Of a stretch of DNA of 64,000 bases, positions 54,458 through 64,000 are shown piece by piece. The stretch covers positions 9,410,553-9,474,552 of the forward strand of contig NC_072465.1 of assembly GCF_027596085.1 (NCBI RefSeq), in the 5' to 3' direction. The stretch's first letter is position 1. Each line of letters begins with the position of its first letter. This DNA comes from Anoplopoma fimbria (taxonomy: Eukaryota > Chordata > Actinopteri > Perciformes > Anoplopomatidae). Below the pieces are notes generated by a model. That model did no database searches. It saw nothing but the letters and a program-made list of their open reading frames with translations, and had not been told where the DNA came from. A program made the position numbers and the translations under genes.

Positions 54458-55344
54458 CCTGCAAGTGTCCCTACAGAGAATGTGCTGCAAGAAACAAATC
54501 CTGATTAAAGGAATAACAAATCAGTTATTCAAGTCAGTTGATTTAATAAATGATTTAATTATGACTACCTCAGTCAAGTGTTTTTATGCCTCACTAGGAA
54601 TGAAATGAAAGTTTTTTAAGGAGTTTTTTAAGGAGTTTTTTCTTAGTCAACCTGGGTGGACAGCATGCGTTTTAGTTGTCAAAAAAATACTTTTGTGATA
54701 TCAAACTAATGAATACAATGATATATTATGTGAAAGCTATAAAATAAATAAATGAAAAAATGAAATAAACTTGGAAAAACATCATACCCTCTTGCACACA
54801 GTTTCACAAAGTCACAAAGCCTTTATTGCCAAGCAGGTGAGATTTTCTTATCTCTGTTATGTCCAAAACACACATATTTTACAGGAATAGCACCGGGAGC
54901 CACCATTATGGGAACAGTCTTCCTCTTCTAACCTGTTTGACCACATGATAGAGTCTTGCCTCAGTTGAAGCAACTATGCAGAGGTTATTTTCTCATTTTC
55001 TTTATAAAATAATCAGACTTAAACCTCTGTTAAAGGTTCTAAAATAATGCTGTTGTTGTCAAATGAGTCAGCATTTTTGCATGTCCATTTGCTTTGTCTC
55101 AAAGCTAATGGATTTTTTAAAAGGGTTTTAGGTTAGATGCCTGAAATAAGTTGGTGAACATCATACCATAAACTAAAAGCTTCATTACCGCCACACACAA
55201 ACTCATTTGCTCAACTCACTTTCACACAGAACACGAATATTAAGTGGTTTCCTTTTTTTTTTTTAAAGGAGGTCGATTTTTCTGAGCTTTTGCACCAAGA
55301 ATAAAGGCATCAACCAATCAAAGTTGAGCAGGATGGGTTTAGTT

Positions 55345-55880
55345 GCACCCATAGACTGTAAATAATAAGTTGTCATAGTCATCGTGACGTAACCAACTGG
55401 TTTGATAACTGCCATTTTGAAGCCTCCAGTTTGGCCATTTCGCTGTCGCCATTTTGGATCTTAGACGTCATCATGTTGTTTTTTTCGCAACCAATGAACA
55501 GAAGTTACCATATTTGGGATGCGGACGAGTGATGTAGAGAGACCGTATACAGCTCTGGTAGAGGCAGCAACCTGTCAGTCACTGTAAGCCCGCCCTAAAA
55601 GCATACCCTGCTTTATGGTCTATTTGACTCTAAACGGACCATAATTTACTAAATGAACATCATGCTGTATTGAAGAAGACTTGAAACTAGAGATTGAGAC
55701 CATAAACTCATGTTTACAATGTTTACTGAGGGAATAAATCAAGTGGGAAGTAGGATCATTTTTCTCAAAGACTTCTATACAATCTAACTTATTTTCCTGT
55801 CCTCTTGTTGTCATGTATTGTCTCTTGTCTTGCAAAAAAAAAAAATGAACCGGATTTTGCCGCTGGTTGCACCCATTTTT
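55345..55880 (-). repeat. Teleost dispersed repeat family R, copy D
   Basis: It begins atagactgtaaataataagt, then 'gtgacgtaaccaactggtttgataactgccattttgaagcctcc', 'gcccgccctaaaagcataccctgctttatggtctattt' and 'aacatcatgctgtattgaagaagacttgaaac'. Copy D is the longest recognisable copy. Confidence 0.8.
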
Positions 55881-57287
55881 ATGCAGCAACATCACAAAGG
55901 CTCTGTAGTCTGAACTATGACATCAAACTTTATTATGCGAGTATTTAACATTTTTCGTGTTGTTTATTAGCCACGCCCCCAATGTGATAAAGCCCTTAAC
56001 TCTGTCAATACAAACAATTTTATCTTACCTTGCCTTGTGACTTATACTACCATTACTTGTGAAGTTTATACCCCAACACACTTTTTATTTATTTCCTGTC
56101 TCCTCTCTCTCCCGCTCACTGTGATCGCAGTTTCAGATGGAAACGATACAAAACCATCATGTGGCGTACCGTGTTTGGATTGTGCTTTACCTAAGATGTC
56201 TGTCTGGCAGGCATCCATCTATGTCTCTTAGCAATCAGACAACAGTGGGTGCACATTTGTGTGCTCATGTCAGCGTCGCCTTCACTGACTCTAATTAGCA
56301 TCAGGAGATCAAAGGAGTGCTGTAGCTGTGATATTCAAATGACTAGCAAACAGGTTGTCATTTCATCCACCAAGTCCATTTAGACTGTCAATCTGACAAA
56401 GACGTAGTATTGCCATTGATACACCAGCGGCTTGTTTTATGAGATATGTGTGTTTGACTTTAATTTATACAACTCTGCTGAATTTCCTCTAGTGTGAGAG
56501 AGTAGGTCATGCTGATAATTTAAATATTTGTGTGTTTACATATAAATCGGCGTGTGTGTAGAGGGGGAGGCTTTAAGGAGACATATGAGACCTGCTTACC
56601 TTGTTAGCCATTATCCCCATGGAAACAAGGGATTAAAGTACGGAATGGTTGTAACACAGACACACACCCAGAGCCTGCCAAAAAAATGGAGCCACGTGTC
56701 CACTTCACAAACCACACTTGCCATACTGGTGAGGCCGGCCGACGCTTGCTATTGAAGCGGCAGATCAAACGGCAGCTGAAACCTCCACAGAGGGTAGCAT
56801 TCAAAAGACACCGACCAGGCATCAAACGCACACATCGCACACACAATGTTGCCTGGTGAGGATCAAAAGGCCATTCTTCCCACCACGGCGGCTGGATAGC
56901 TGTCGCACTGCATTGCTGCTGTGCTCCCAGTATACAGGTCGCTTCAGCTGCCTTAATCTCTTCTCTAGTCTTGATGAGACTCGTCTCCGAAAAACAGGAG
57001 GCTGTGAGTCTGCTTCAAAAATCAGCTATCTCAAGCAGCATTTTGTAGACGAAAACACATGCAGCGATAGCTGGCCAGTCGCAGTTCTCGCAGTCTCCAG
57101 TTGCATTTTTGAGAAGGGGCATATGAGCTATGGCGTAGCATAGGAGGCCAACCCTTAATGTGGAACTATAAATCTTGCTGATGTTTGAGTCTGAGCTGCA
57201 AAGAGCTGCAAAGTGTGGTGTCAATTTTCTGTACTTCCCCCTAAGTGGGACCTCCGCTACACTGCGCCACACTGCACATTTGAAAAA

Positions 57288-57350
57288 AAAAAGCTAAGCC
57301 AATAGCCATTTAGCTTAGCTAATTTTAGCATGAAGACTGGAAACAGCTTA
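57288..57350 (-). repeat. Remnant of the 'ctaagctaacc' dispersed repeat
   Basis: 'catttagcttagctaattttagcatgaagactgg' is the degenerate reverse complement of the repeat at 2008-2157. Confidence 0.5.
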
Positions 57351-58355
57351 TGTCTTGTTTGTTTGATCTGTAAATAAATAAAAAAATGTATATTGAAGTT
57401 ACGAATAAGATATAAAAGAGATATTTTCATTGACAAATGTAGTTGACATTACTGCTTTATCTCAATGTGGATGTCAGGGTCAGATGCACTGCTTTGGTGC
57501 TGGTTGGATTTAAAGATTTGCATAGACCAGGGATACATTTTTGCCTTGATATTTGAACATTAGCTCTCTTTAGCGACTACAAATTCTACTGAATGGTTTG
57601 ATGTGTAGAATTCATAACTGTCTGTGAACGTCCAGTCCAAATCTTGTTAAATCTAAATGAGATACATGTGATGAGGCAAACGCTGTCCCTTTTGGAGAAT
57701 CCTTTATTATTACTTTTTTGTTTTTTTTGGGAAGATCCGAAAATCAACCAATTAAAGTGATTTGGCAGTTAAATATTTTCATACAACTATCCAAAAAACT
57801 AGCATGGATGTTCTTCGTTCTACATCAGGTAGTGGCGGTGTTGGACTTACGCTGTCTTGGGGCGAAAAAATATTTAAAATAAGGGCACCCGCTGAATGCG
57901 TCCAATAGGGAACTTTGCTGTGTTTCTTTCAAACCTGGGAGCACCAAATGTGCAGTCACCCACCCCGTAAACTACCAGTGTGTGGGGTAAACTCAACTTT
58001 TTGGGGCCTTAGTTTCTCTACTATATGTAAAGTCAGACATTCAAAACCCCCATATTGCCAGAATGGAATTATCCTTTGTTTCTTAACCACTGCGATGGTT
58101 CAACTTTGAGATAGGCTCCTAAGATCGAATGGTCGAATAGTCGACTATTTGAGGTCACCCCTAAATAATAATATGTAAATATTTTGCCTTCACAGTTCTA
58201 AACGCAGCTCAATGACGTGATACTTCCAAAGACTTGAAAATTGTATGCCATTGATTATTGAAACTTGTGGTGGCCTGACACACCATTGTTTTTCTTCCTT
58301 TGTCACCCATCTATACATCTGCAAATATTGAGTTCTTATGTCTCTCCTCTGTCAG

Positions 58356-58492
58356 GCCTGACTCCAGACAGGCTGGGTCCTCAATCTCATGATGCCAGTC
58401 CTTCGAGCCCCGAACCAACGACACCGGGAGCCCAGTCTCCGTCACATCTCCACTTCCACGACAAGGCCCAGCTCAGACGTTTCTCCATGGAG
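58356..58492 (+). CDS. cdk18: cdk18 exon 3: variable linker and second RRxS site
   Basis: The acceptor ctctgtcag and donor ATGGAG|GTAGGT bound 137 bases. Joined to the single base carried from exon 2 they give 46 codons (residues 40-85), ending in phase 0. The linker is rich in Ser, Pro and Thr (HDASPSSPEPTTPGAQSPS), as expected for the disordered N-terminal extension. It ends RRFSME, with Ser83 equivalent to human Ser66, a reported PKA site. The SP and TP motifs are potential proline-directed phosphosites. It is about 17 residues longer here than in human CDK18 as I recall it. Confidence 0.93.
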
Positions 58493-60273
58493 GTAGGTAG
58501 CAGAGGCTCAAAGGGGCGGCTGTAGGAGGACAGTTAATATGGCAGATGAGGGGTTAACAGGCCAAGTTTTCAATTTGGTTTCTCGTCATGCTGTAGTCAC
58601 ATGCCGCCTCAGTAACTCAAGATTTATTTGTTGTCATTCAAGCACTGATTAGAAACTGTCAAGGTTCAAGTGCACGCTAAAAGCATTAAAAATCAGCCCG
58701 ACATAGAAACCAACAGTGGCACGTGTAGTTTGTTCTCCTATTTAAACTCTTCCCTGGGAGTAATTTCTCCATTTCCACCTCTGCCAGCTCAATTGGGATG
58801 AGTCACCTAGGAAAGCTTTCATCCCTCCCCAAAGCATCAGACCTTTTTCTTTATTGGATATGTGAGAGAGTTCACGGTTCCACCTTTTCAGAAAAAGTCC
58901 CTGTGGAGCTGTGATTCACTTGGAGTACGTCTCATGCTCCACACAAGTCGTAACAGACAGTGGAGTGAAGCGATGCCATAAGGGAGTGAGTGCTCAGGAG
59001 GGACTCAAGACAGAAATAATGTTGCGACAGTAAGAGGGGAGCAATTAATAAGGGCATTTTATGGTTGCCAGGCTGGGGAAAAATATCATAAGCTGGTATG
59101 TAACATTTGTCTTTTAAGCTAACGCTTTCGCTAATTGATCAGGACGACCTTTCCAGTGGACAGTTCAACCACTTATCTCCTAGAAAAAAGCTACAGAGCA
59201 AAATTGATTTATTACCCATTAACATTTACAAGCCCAGACTTGACTTATTACTGTAGTGGAAGAACCCCTCATTAATTAATGACTTCTTAACATTTAAAGG
59301 CCTTGCACATTCATGGCACAACCACACAGGTGATATCACTTTTGACCGATTAGCCTCTTCTTGCAACTAAGTAGGTGAGAATCCACTGCAACATGCGGTT
59401 CTCAGCGTTGCTCCGCTAACCTTCAACCTAAACAAAGGTCCAATCAATCAAGCTACTGAAAACAGCCGTGGGGGTGTTCTGGGCCTCTATTAGTGCACAT
59501 CTGATGGCTTATCATATGAGAATGTAGAGACACTTTATCACTTTCTAGAAAGCCACCGGGTTTGCAGTTACAGGGAGGGATAAGATAGGCCGTGACCCGT
59601 CCATAGACCAGCCAAACCCATGAACCGCCCACTGGCCGGAACAAACCATTGGCCTAAAGAGAACTGGATACAGCGCCCGTTCAGTTCCTATGACAGTTGC
59701 TCAGTGGCGCATGAAGTCAAAAGTTTGTCTTCCGAGTATAAAACCACCCTTCAAGCAATCTTCCGCATTTATGGAGCACATAGAGCAAGCGTACTAGTGT
59801 TTCCTTTTAACCCCGCCTCCCAGCCCTCCGTCCTGCCTTGTTCTTGGGCGCATTCACTTGAAAAGAGGAAGTAAATAATTCTGGATTTGGCTAGTAGTGT
59901 ATTTTACAACTTTATGGCTCTTCAAGTGATGCTACCAGGGAAGTTGATTTACCTCAAATAAATGATCCGCTCATTTCCAGATCTCTTTCCCAATCTCAAA
60001 CTCTTTCAATATAAGTCTATGGTGAGAAGTCTTTTGTGGCCCAATACGCCATTGGGATACGTGACAAAACCAAAAATTCTCACACAACTGTTTGGGCACT
60101 ATTTCAAATCTGCTCCAAAATCCAGCACTCTTCCTGGGTGATTGGAGCAAACTCGCCCCAATCGTACCGTTTTGGGTCCGACCTCGTTATTCCATTTGTT
60201 TGCCAGATATGGTGTTGTTGATGGAGATGGATTGAAGAAAGGATATGTGAGAATGAAGAATGGCAGGACAGGA

Positions 60274-60360
<87 letters not shown>

Positions 60361-60659
60361 AACCATCTCCTCTGTGGGCAAGATGCCAGTGTGTATTGGT
60401 ACACATATTGAGAAAATTCTCTTCTTCCTTGTCAGCATATAACAATTGCCCTCCTTTCTCCTTCCTGGTTTAACTGACATGTTTGAAGAGGTTTTTCCCA
60501 CATTTCTTTAGTGGACTCCTAAATAATGTATGTATCATTGACAAAGCCATTATTTACAACTGAAAAACCTTCCAAAAATATGTCTCGTGGTCCTATTGTT
60601 TGTACTAAAGATTTATAATCTGAAAACGCCGGCTGAACTCTTCCCCAACAATCCTACAG
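58493..60659. other. cdk18: Intron 3 of cdk18
   Basis: Donor GTAGGT, acceptor aacaatcctacag. It contains the CA array at 60274-60356. The first kilobase lacks recognised repeats. Confidence 0.9.
60274..60356. repeat. (CA)n microsatellite
   Basis: About 41 CA units in intron 3, roughly 300 bp before exon 4. Open frames over it on both strands are artefacts. Confidence 0.98.
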
Positions 60660-60791
60660 GACGTCAGTAAACGCATGTCTCTACCCATGGACATCCGCCT
60701 GCCTCCGGAGTTTCTCAAGAAACTGCAGCTGGAGAGTGAGAACTCGCCGCTCTGCAAACCTCTCAGCCGCATGTCTCGACGTGCTTCACTT
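60660..60791 (+). CDS. cdk18: cdk18 exon 4: pre-kinase conserved segment
   Basis: This 132-base, phase-0 exon encodes residues 86-129. It starts DVSKRMSLPMDIRLPPEFL and ends PLSRMSRRASL, both strongly conserved across CDK16/17/18. Ser92 (KRMSL) and Ser128 (RRASL) are basophilic kinase sites; the latter matches human Ser109, a reported PKA site. The MDIRLP..FL..L..E pattern matches CDK18 best. Acceptor is tcctacag, donor CTT|GTAAGT. Confidence 0.96.
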
Positions 60792-61266
60792 GTAAGTGCT
60801 TTACATCCCTACGTATTTTTATATCCATCAAACATAATCATGTATATGTAAATAACCTCAGGCAGTGGTTATATTTCATCTCATATTGACCTGTGTAAGG
60901 CTGGTTTGTTTATTTAATCTTACTGAGTATAAATCTTGTTGCAGCAACCATCTTGGCTTCTTGTTTGTTTCACAATCCGTTTGATGGATTACTCTTGAAC
61001 CAGTAAATATCTTGGCTCACATCACAGAGCATATATCCTCTCCGCAAATTACTAGTCTTCTTATCTTGCCTTCCTGCTATTATTATATTTTCTGTCATTC
61101 TGTATTATAATTATAATGAGGCATTTGTTTCTTGCCAGGTTGATAGAGAAAAGGAGGATTTGCTGAATCAACTAATGTTTTCAAATATGATGCTTTGACT
61201 GTTCCGTGGTTTAATCAGAAGAGAGAATCGTAACAGAAATGCCTTTTTTTTTCTCCATGCCTCTAG
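60792..61266. other. cdk18: Intron 4 of cdk18
   Basis: GTAAGT donor; acceptor with an unbroken T-run and ctccatgcctctag. Nothing else seen. Confidence 0.95.
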
Positions 61267-61323
61267 TCCGACATAGGCTTTGGGAAATTGGAGACATACG
61301 TGAAGCTCGGCAAACTGGGTGAG
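61267..61323 (+). CDS. cdk18: cdk18 exon 5: kinase domain start
   Basis: This 57-base phase-0 exon encodes residues 130-148, SDIGFGKLETYVKLGKLGE. It carries the beginning of the kinase domain and the first glycine of the nucleotide-binding loop (Gly147). At residue 144 there is Gly where CDK16/18 proteins that I recall have Asp (KLDKLGE). Donor is GAG|GTACGT. Skipping it would keep the frame but remove the first kinase strand. Confidence 0.95.
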
Positions 61324-61458
61324 GTACGTCTCTACCGATTACTCACACATTCACCTTTAAACACGCGTTCGACTGCCGATGGTAACAAAAAGCTAGAAGG
61401 AATGTTATCAGGCACTGCTAAGGCATCTCTGGTGCATAATGCGTACAGTATAATGCTA

Positions 61459-61489
61459 ACAGACAACTTGTTTACCACAAGTTGTCTGT
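61459..61489. other. 13-bp perfect hairpin, 5-nt loop
   Basis: acagacaacttgt (61459-61471), loop ttacc, acaagttgtctgt (61477-61489). It lies about 135 bp into intron 5. Confidence 0.9.
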
Positions 61490-62348
61490 GAGTCTTCATT
61501 ATTCTTATGAGGCTTGTTGTGAGTCGAGCCCCTGACGGGAGACAAGTGCCTGAACAAGACTAACTACAGTATACCCATGTGTCCTGCATTGGTTGGGATG
61601 CAACATGAATAAAAACACTGCATGCAAACCGTGTGCTTTTACCTACAAACGCACAGCATTTTTCTGAGAACAGCTGTTGCCTCAAGGAGTGAGGAAAGGA
61701 TTAGTGACACAAGCTGTGTGCCTTAGTCCCAGTCACAAGGCTCAGCAGCAGATAACAGCGGCGATGAGTGGAAAAAGAGAGAATAGAGCTGCTTCTGTGG
61801 TCAATTATCACAAATGGTTCACAAAGGCACGGTTTGGTTTAAACGTAGTGGAAGACAGTGTTGTACACATGTAGTAAATAAAAAAGTACCTTGTTTACTC
61901 CTGTTCCTTTTATCAGTATCCGGAGGGTTTTGCTCTCTTTTTAGCTTGCAACACTACAATCAACTACATAATAACAGAGGGCTTGTCAGCAGTTCAAAAC
62001 TTGGATAAATGAAAGATGATTATGAGCCATGATAAGTCAATAATCAGAGATAATCAGACCCCAAGGAAATAAATAAGCATTAAATGAATGGATTAAATCC
62101 AAGCCTGTTTGATAAACTGGCATTATTATAATGTTTTGAGGCTACTCATGTATGAAAGCAGTCAAAACTTAAAACCTCATTCAGTCAGATCATAAAATGA
62201 TTTGTTGCGATTTATCCTTATTTGCGATGGATGATGAGGGGATTTAAATCAAATTAACTTGATTATTCTGTGTAGGAAAAATGACATACCTGCTGGTATT
62301 TGAGTAACAGCTCCAATGAATATATTATAGTCAGAATGTCACCTGTTT

Positions 62349-62380
62349 GTGTGTGTGTGTGTGTGTCTGTGTGTTCATAG
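62349..62380 (+). promoter_or_regulatory. cdk18: (GT)9-containing 3' splice site of cdk18 exon 6
   Basis: (GT)9 at 62349-62366 is followed by 'ctgtgtgttcatag', so the tract ends 14 bases before the intron end. UG repeats in this position are known TDP-43 targets, as in CFTR exon 9. Confidence 0.7.
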
Positions 62381-62495
62381 GGGACGTATGCCACAGTGTT
62401 CAAAGGGCGAAGCAAGCTAACAGAGAACCTGGTGGCGTTAAAGGAGATCCGGCTGGAGCACGAGGAGGGAGCACCTTGTACTGCTATCAGAGAGG
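62381..62495 (+). CDS. cdk18: cdk18 exon 6: glycine loop, catalytic Lys, PCTAIRE helix
   Basis: 115 bases encode residues 149-186 plus one base (phase 1). GTYATVFKG completes the glycine-rich loop, with Thr150 and Tyr151 at the positions of the inhibitory sites Thr14/Tyr15 of CDK2. [13 protein letters not shown] gives the ATP-anchoring Lys169, and PCTAIRE (residues 180-186) is the cyclin-contact helix that defines the subfamily; its Glu186 is the alpha-C glutamate. Donor is GAGG|GTACAC. Loss of this exon would shift the frame and abolish kinase function. Confidence 0.97.
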
Positions 62496-63761
62496 GTACA
62501 CACACAAACACACACTGATTGTGGCACCTTTATTCAATTACTATAATATGTATAGATAATACTTTTTTTTTTTTTTTTAAACTTACCGCAGGAAAGTATT
62601 GCCAATATTATCATTTATGCTACTGTACAAAGTGAAGGATTTGACTTTATAGAAATGAATTAATCTGAGTTGTAGAAATCTCCCTTTATTCCGACATATA
62701 TACATTAAACCTCTGTATCCAAAATTCAATACCTCATACTGGAAAAGTGACAATATAAAGTATACTCAAAACAAGTGTGCAAAGAAAAAAAAGTGTGTTT
62801 TAAGTGTGCTGCTGATGGGTACTTGGGTCCCACAATGCAAAGCGCAAATGAAATGCAATAACTTATCAGCTGGGGACATTAATTATAGATGGTGTTGAAA
62901 CAGCTCTCAGAGCATTTGAGAATACAACAGCTTACTATTAGATTTTTGAAAAAACATTTAGCTGTGTCTTTATTAAGTTGTATTGGCAGTAAAATCACAG
63001 TTTGTTTGACGTCCGGGGGTGTTAGTTAGTTAAATAAGTTAACTTCAGGATTTGTTAACCCTAATTTCCCCATGTTATTGTGTCTAAATTGCTACTAGGA
63101 AAAACAATATTTGAAATTGGTCCAGTATTGAGTGAGAACTCTGCAGACAGCAACTCCTCATCGTCAAAGTACCAACACTAAAAGTTCTTGCTTGTTGTTA
63201 TCATAAGACTCTGACAACATTATGGAAAGAACCCCACAGAAAAATAAAATCCTTTTTCTTTACCTTTTACTTGATCCGTCTGTTGTTGTGGTTTTGTCTA
63301 GCCAAGTCTCGCTCGAGTAGTAGTCTCTTTCTTAAATTTCACATCACATCCACGTTGTCGAAATAATCAAAATATTCAGCCATGACATTGAAAATCTTTT
63401 TTGATAACCCCTTCAGTACTCCAATGCAACAAAGCTGATAAAATGTCCAATTTAAAAAAAATGTTGTCCCCCATTAGTCAACATGGGAGAATAGGGTCCA
63501 TGATTAAAAATACAGAGTTTATATTTTAGTATCATGACTGATTATGAAACTTACTGCAAAAGTTTACTGTAAAGATTAGTACACTGTATGGCATTAGAAT
63601 GAAGTATGGAATCGGAACATCTTTGCAGTAGGTTAAAGGTTTAACCCCAGATACTTCCAGTGGCATTTACGTGATTTCCCAAGGACACAGCAGCCGAGTT
63701 TAGACTAAATCACAGACCTAGTTTGAAATGCAACAAATATCTCCTTCTTCTGTCCTCCCAG
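62496..63761. other. cdk18: Intron 6 of cdk18
   Basis: Donor GTACAC is weaker than the others and followed by CA-rich sequence; acceptor ctccttcttctgtcctcccag is strong. No recognised repeat apart from a poly-T run near 62563-62578. Confidence 0.93.
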
Positions 63762-63856
63762 TGTCCCTACTGAAGAACCTGAAACACGCCAACATCGTCA
63801 CGCTGCACGACATCATCCACACCGACCGCTGCCTCACTCTGGTGTTCGAGTATCTT
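63762..63856 (+). CDS. cdk18: cdk18 exon 7: N-lobe strands to the hinge
   Basis: 95 bases plus the carried base give 32 codons (residues 187-218). [17 protein letters not shown] is typical for PCTAIRE kinases, and TLVFEYL contains the gatekeeper Phe215 and the hinge. TDRCLTL has Cys where human CDK18 has Ser, as I recall. The exon ends in phase 0 at CTT|GTGAGT. Confidence 0.96.
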
Positions 63857-63969
63857 GTGAGTACATCGGCAGCTCAGCACACAGGTGTTTTTAAAAAATG
63901 TTGACCACACACAAATGTATTATGGTTAGATTTGTAATGTGTGTACACTGTGGCTGTTGTGTCTTTCAG
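63857..63969. other. cdk18: Intron 7 of cdk18 (113 bp)
   Basis: A short intron, GTGAGT to gttgtgtctttcag. Confidence 0.95.
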
Positions 63970-64000
63970 GACAGTGACCTTAAACAGTACTTGGACAACT
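63970..64000 (+). CDS. cdk18: cdk18 exon 8, partial at window end
   Basis: The 31 bases encode DSDLKQYLDN plus one base (residues 219-228), the start of the C-lobe after the hinge. The exon continues outside the window. The HRD, DFG and APE motifs are therefore not seen here. Confidence 0.95.

Larger units (their letters stand above)
51696..58355. other. cdk18: Intron 2 of cdk18
   Basis: GTAAGA donor, acceptor ctctgtcag. It holds two simple repeats, family-R copy D and an 18-bp hairpin. No intervening exon is required, because phases of the flanking exons match (1 to 1) and the resulting N-terminus is slightly longer than human CDK18. Confidence 0.85.
61324..62380. other. cdk18: Intron 5 of cdk18
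   Basis: Donor GTACGT. The 3' end is unusual: a (GT)9 tract sits in the polypyrimidine position. It also holds a 13-bp hairpin at 61459-61489. Confidence 0.95.

Overview
This window is vertebrate nuclear DNA, almost certainly from a teleost fish, probably a percomorph. The evidence is long (CA)n/(GT)n microsatellites, a decayed Tc1-family transposon with a DD34E transposase, tRNA-derived SINEs with a fish-type 3' tail, and many other dispersed repeats that resemble common teleost families. Coding density is very low and the coding pieces are short exons bounded by GT..AG introns.

The one well-supported gene is cdk18 (PCTAIRE-3 / PCTK3) on the + strand. It fills the right half of the window and runs off the end. 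A core promoter with an inverted CCAAT box and a TATA box lies near 29.5 kb. It is followed by a non-coding first exon (about 29578-29935) and a first intron of about 21.6 kb. Six complete coding exons (51560-51695, 58356-58492, 60660-60791, 61267-61323, 62381-62495, 63762-63856) and the start of a seventh (63970-64000) follow. All reading phases join without a break, giving the first 228 codons. These encode the regulatory N-terminus with three RRxS-type sites, the glycine-rich loop, the catalytic lysine, the PCTAIRE helix and the hinge. The catalytic loop, DFG and APE motifs lie beyond the window.

The left half (1-29.4 kb) shows no credible host gene. It holds SINE pieces, a 3' non-LTR tail, a 22-bp tandem repeat, a MITE-like element carrying an AT-rich satellite, the dead Tc1 copy (21250-22522), microsatellites and an inverted pair of one teleost repeat. 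A CpG-rich block at about 17.95-18.19 kb has exon-like properties but no recognised product.

The most interesting points are two upstream ORFs in the cdk18 leader, one of which would end in an ATGA overlap with the cdk18 start; a (GT)9 tract inside the 3' splice site of the exon carrying the catalytic lysine and PCTAIRE motif; a perfect 18-bp hairpin in intron 2; and the unexplained CpG-rich block. I found no clearly new biological system.
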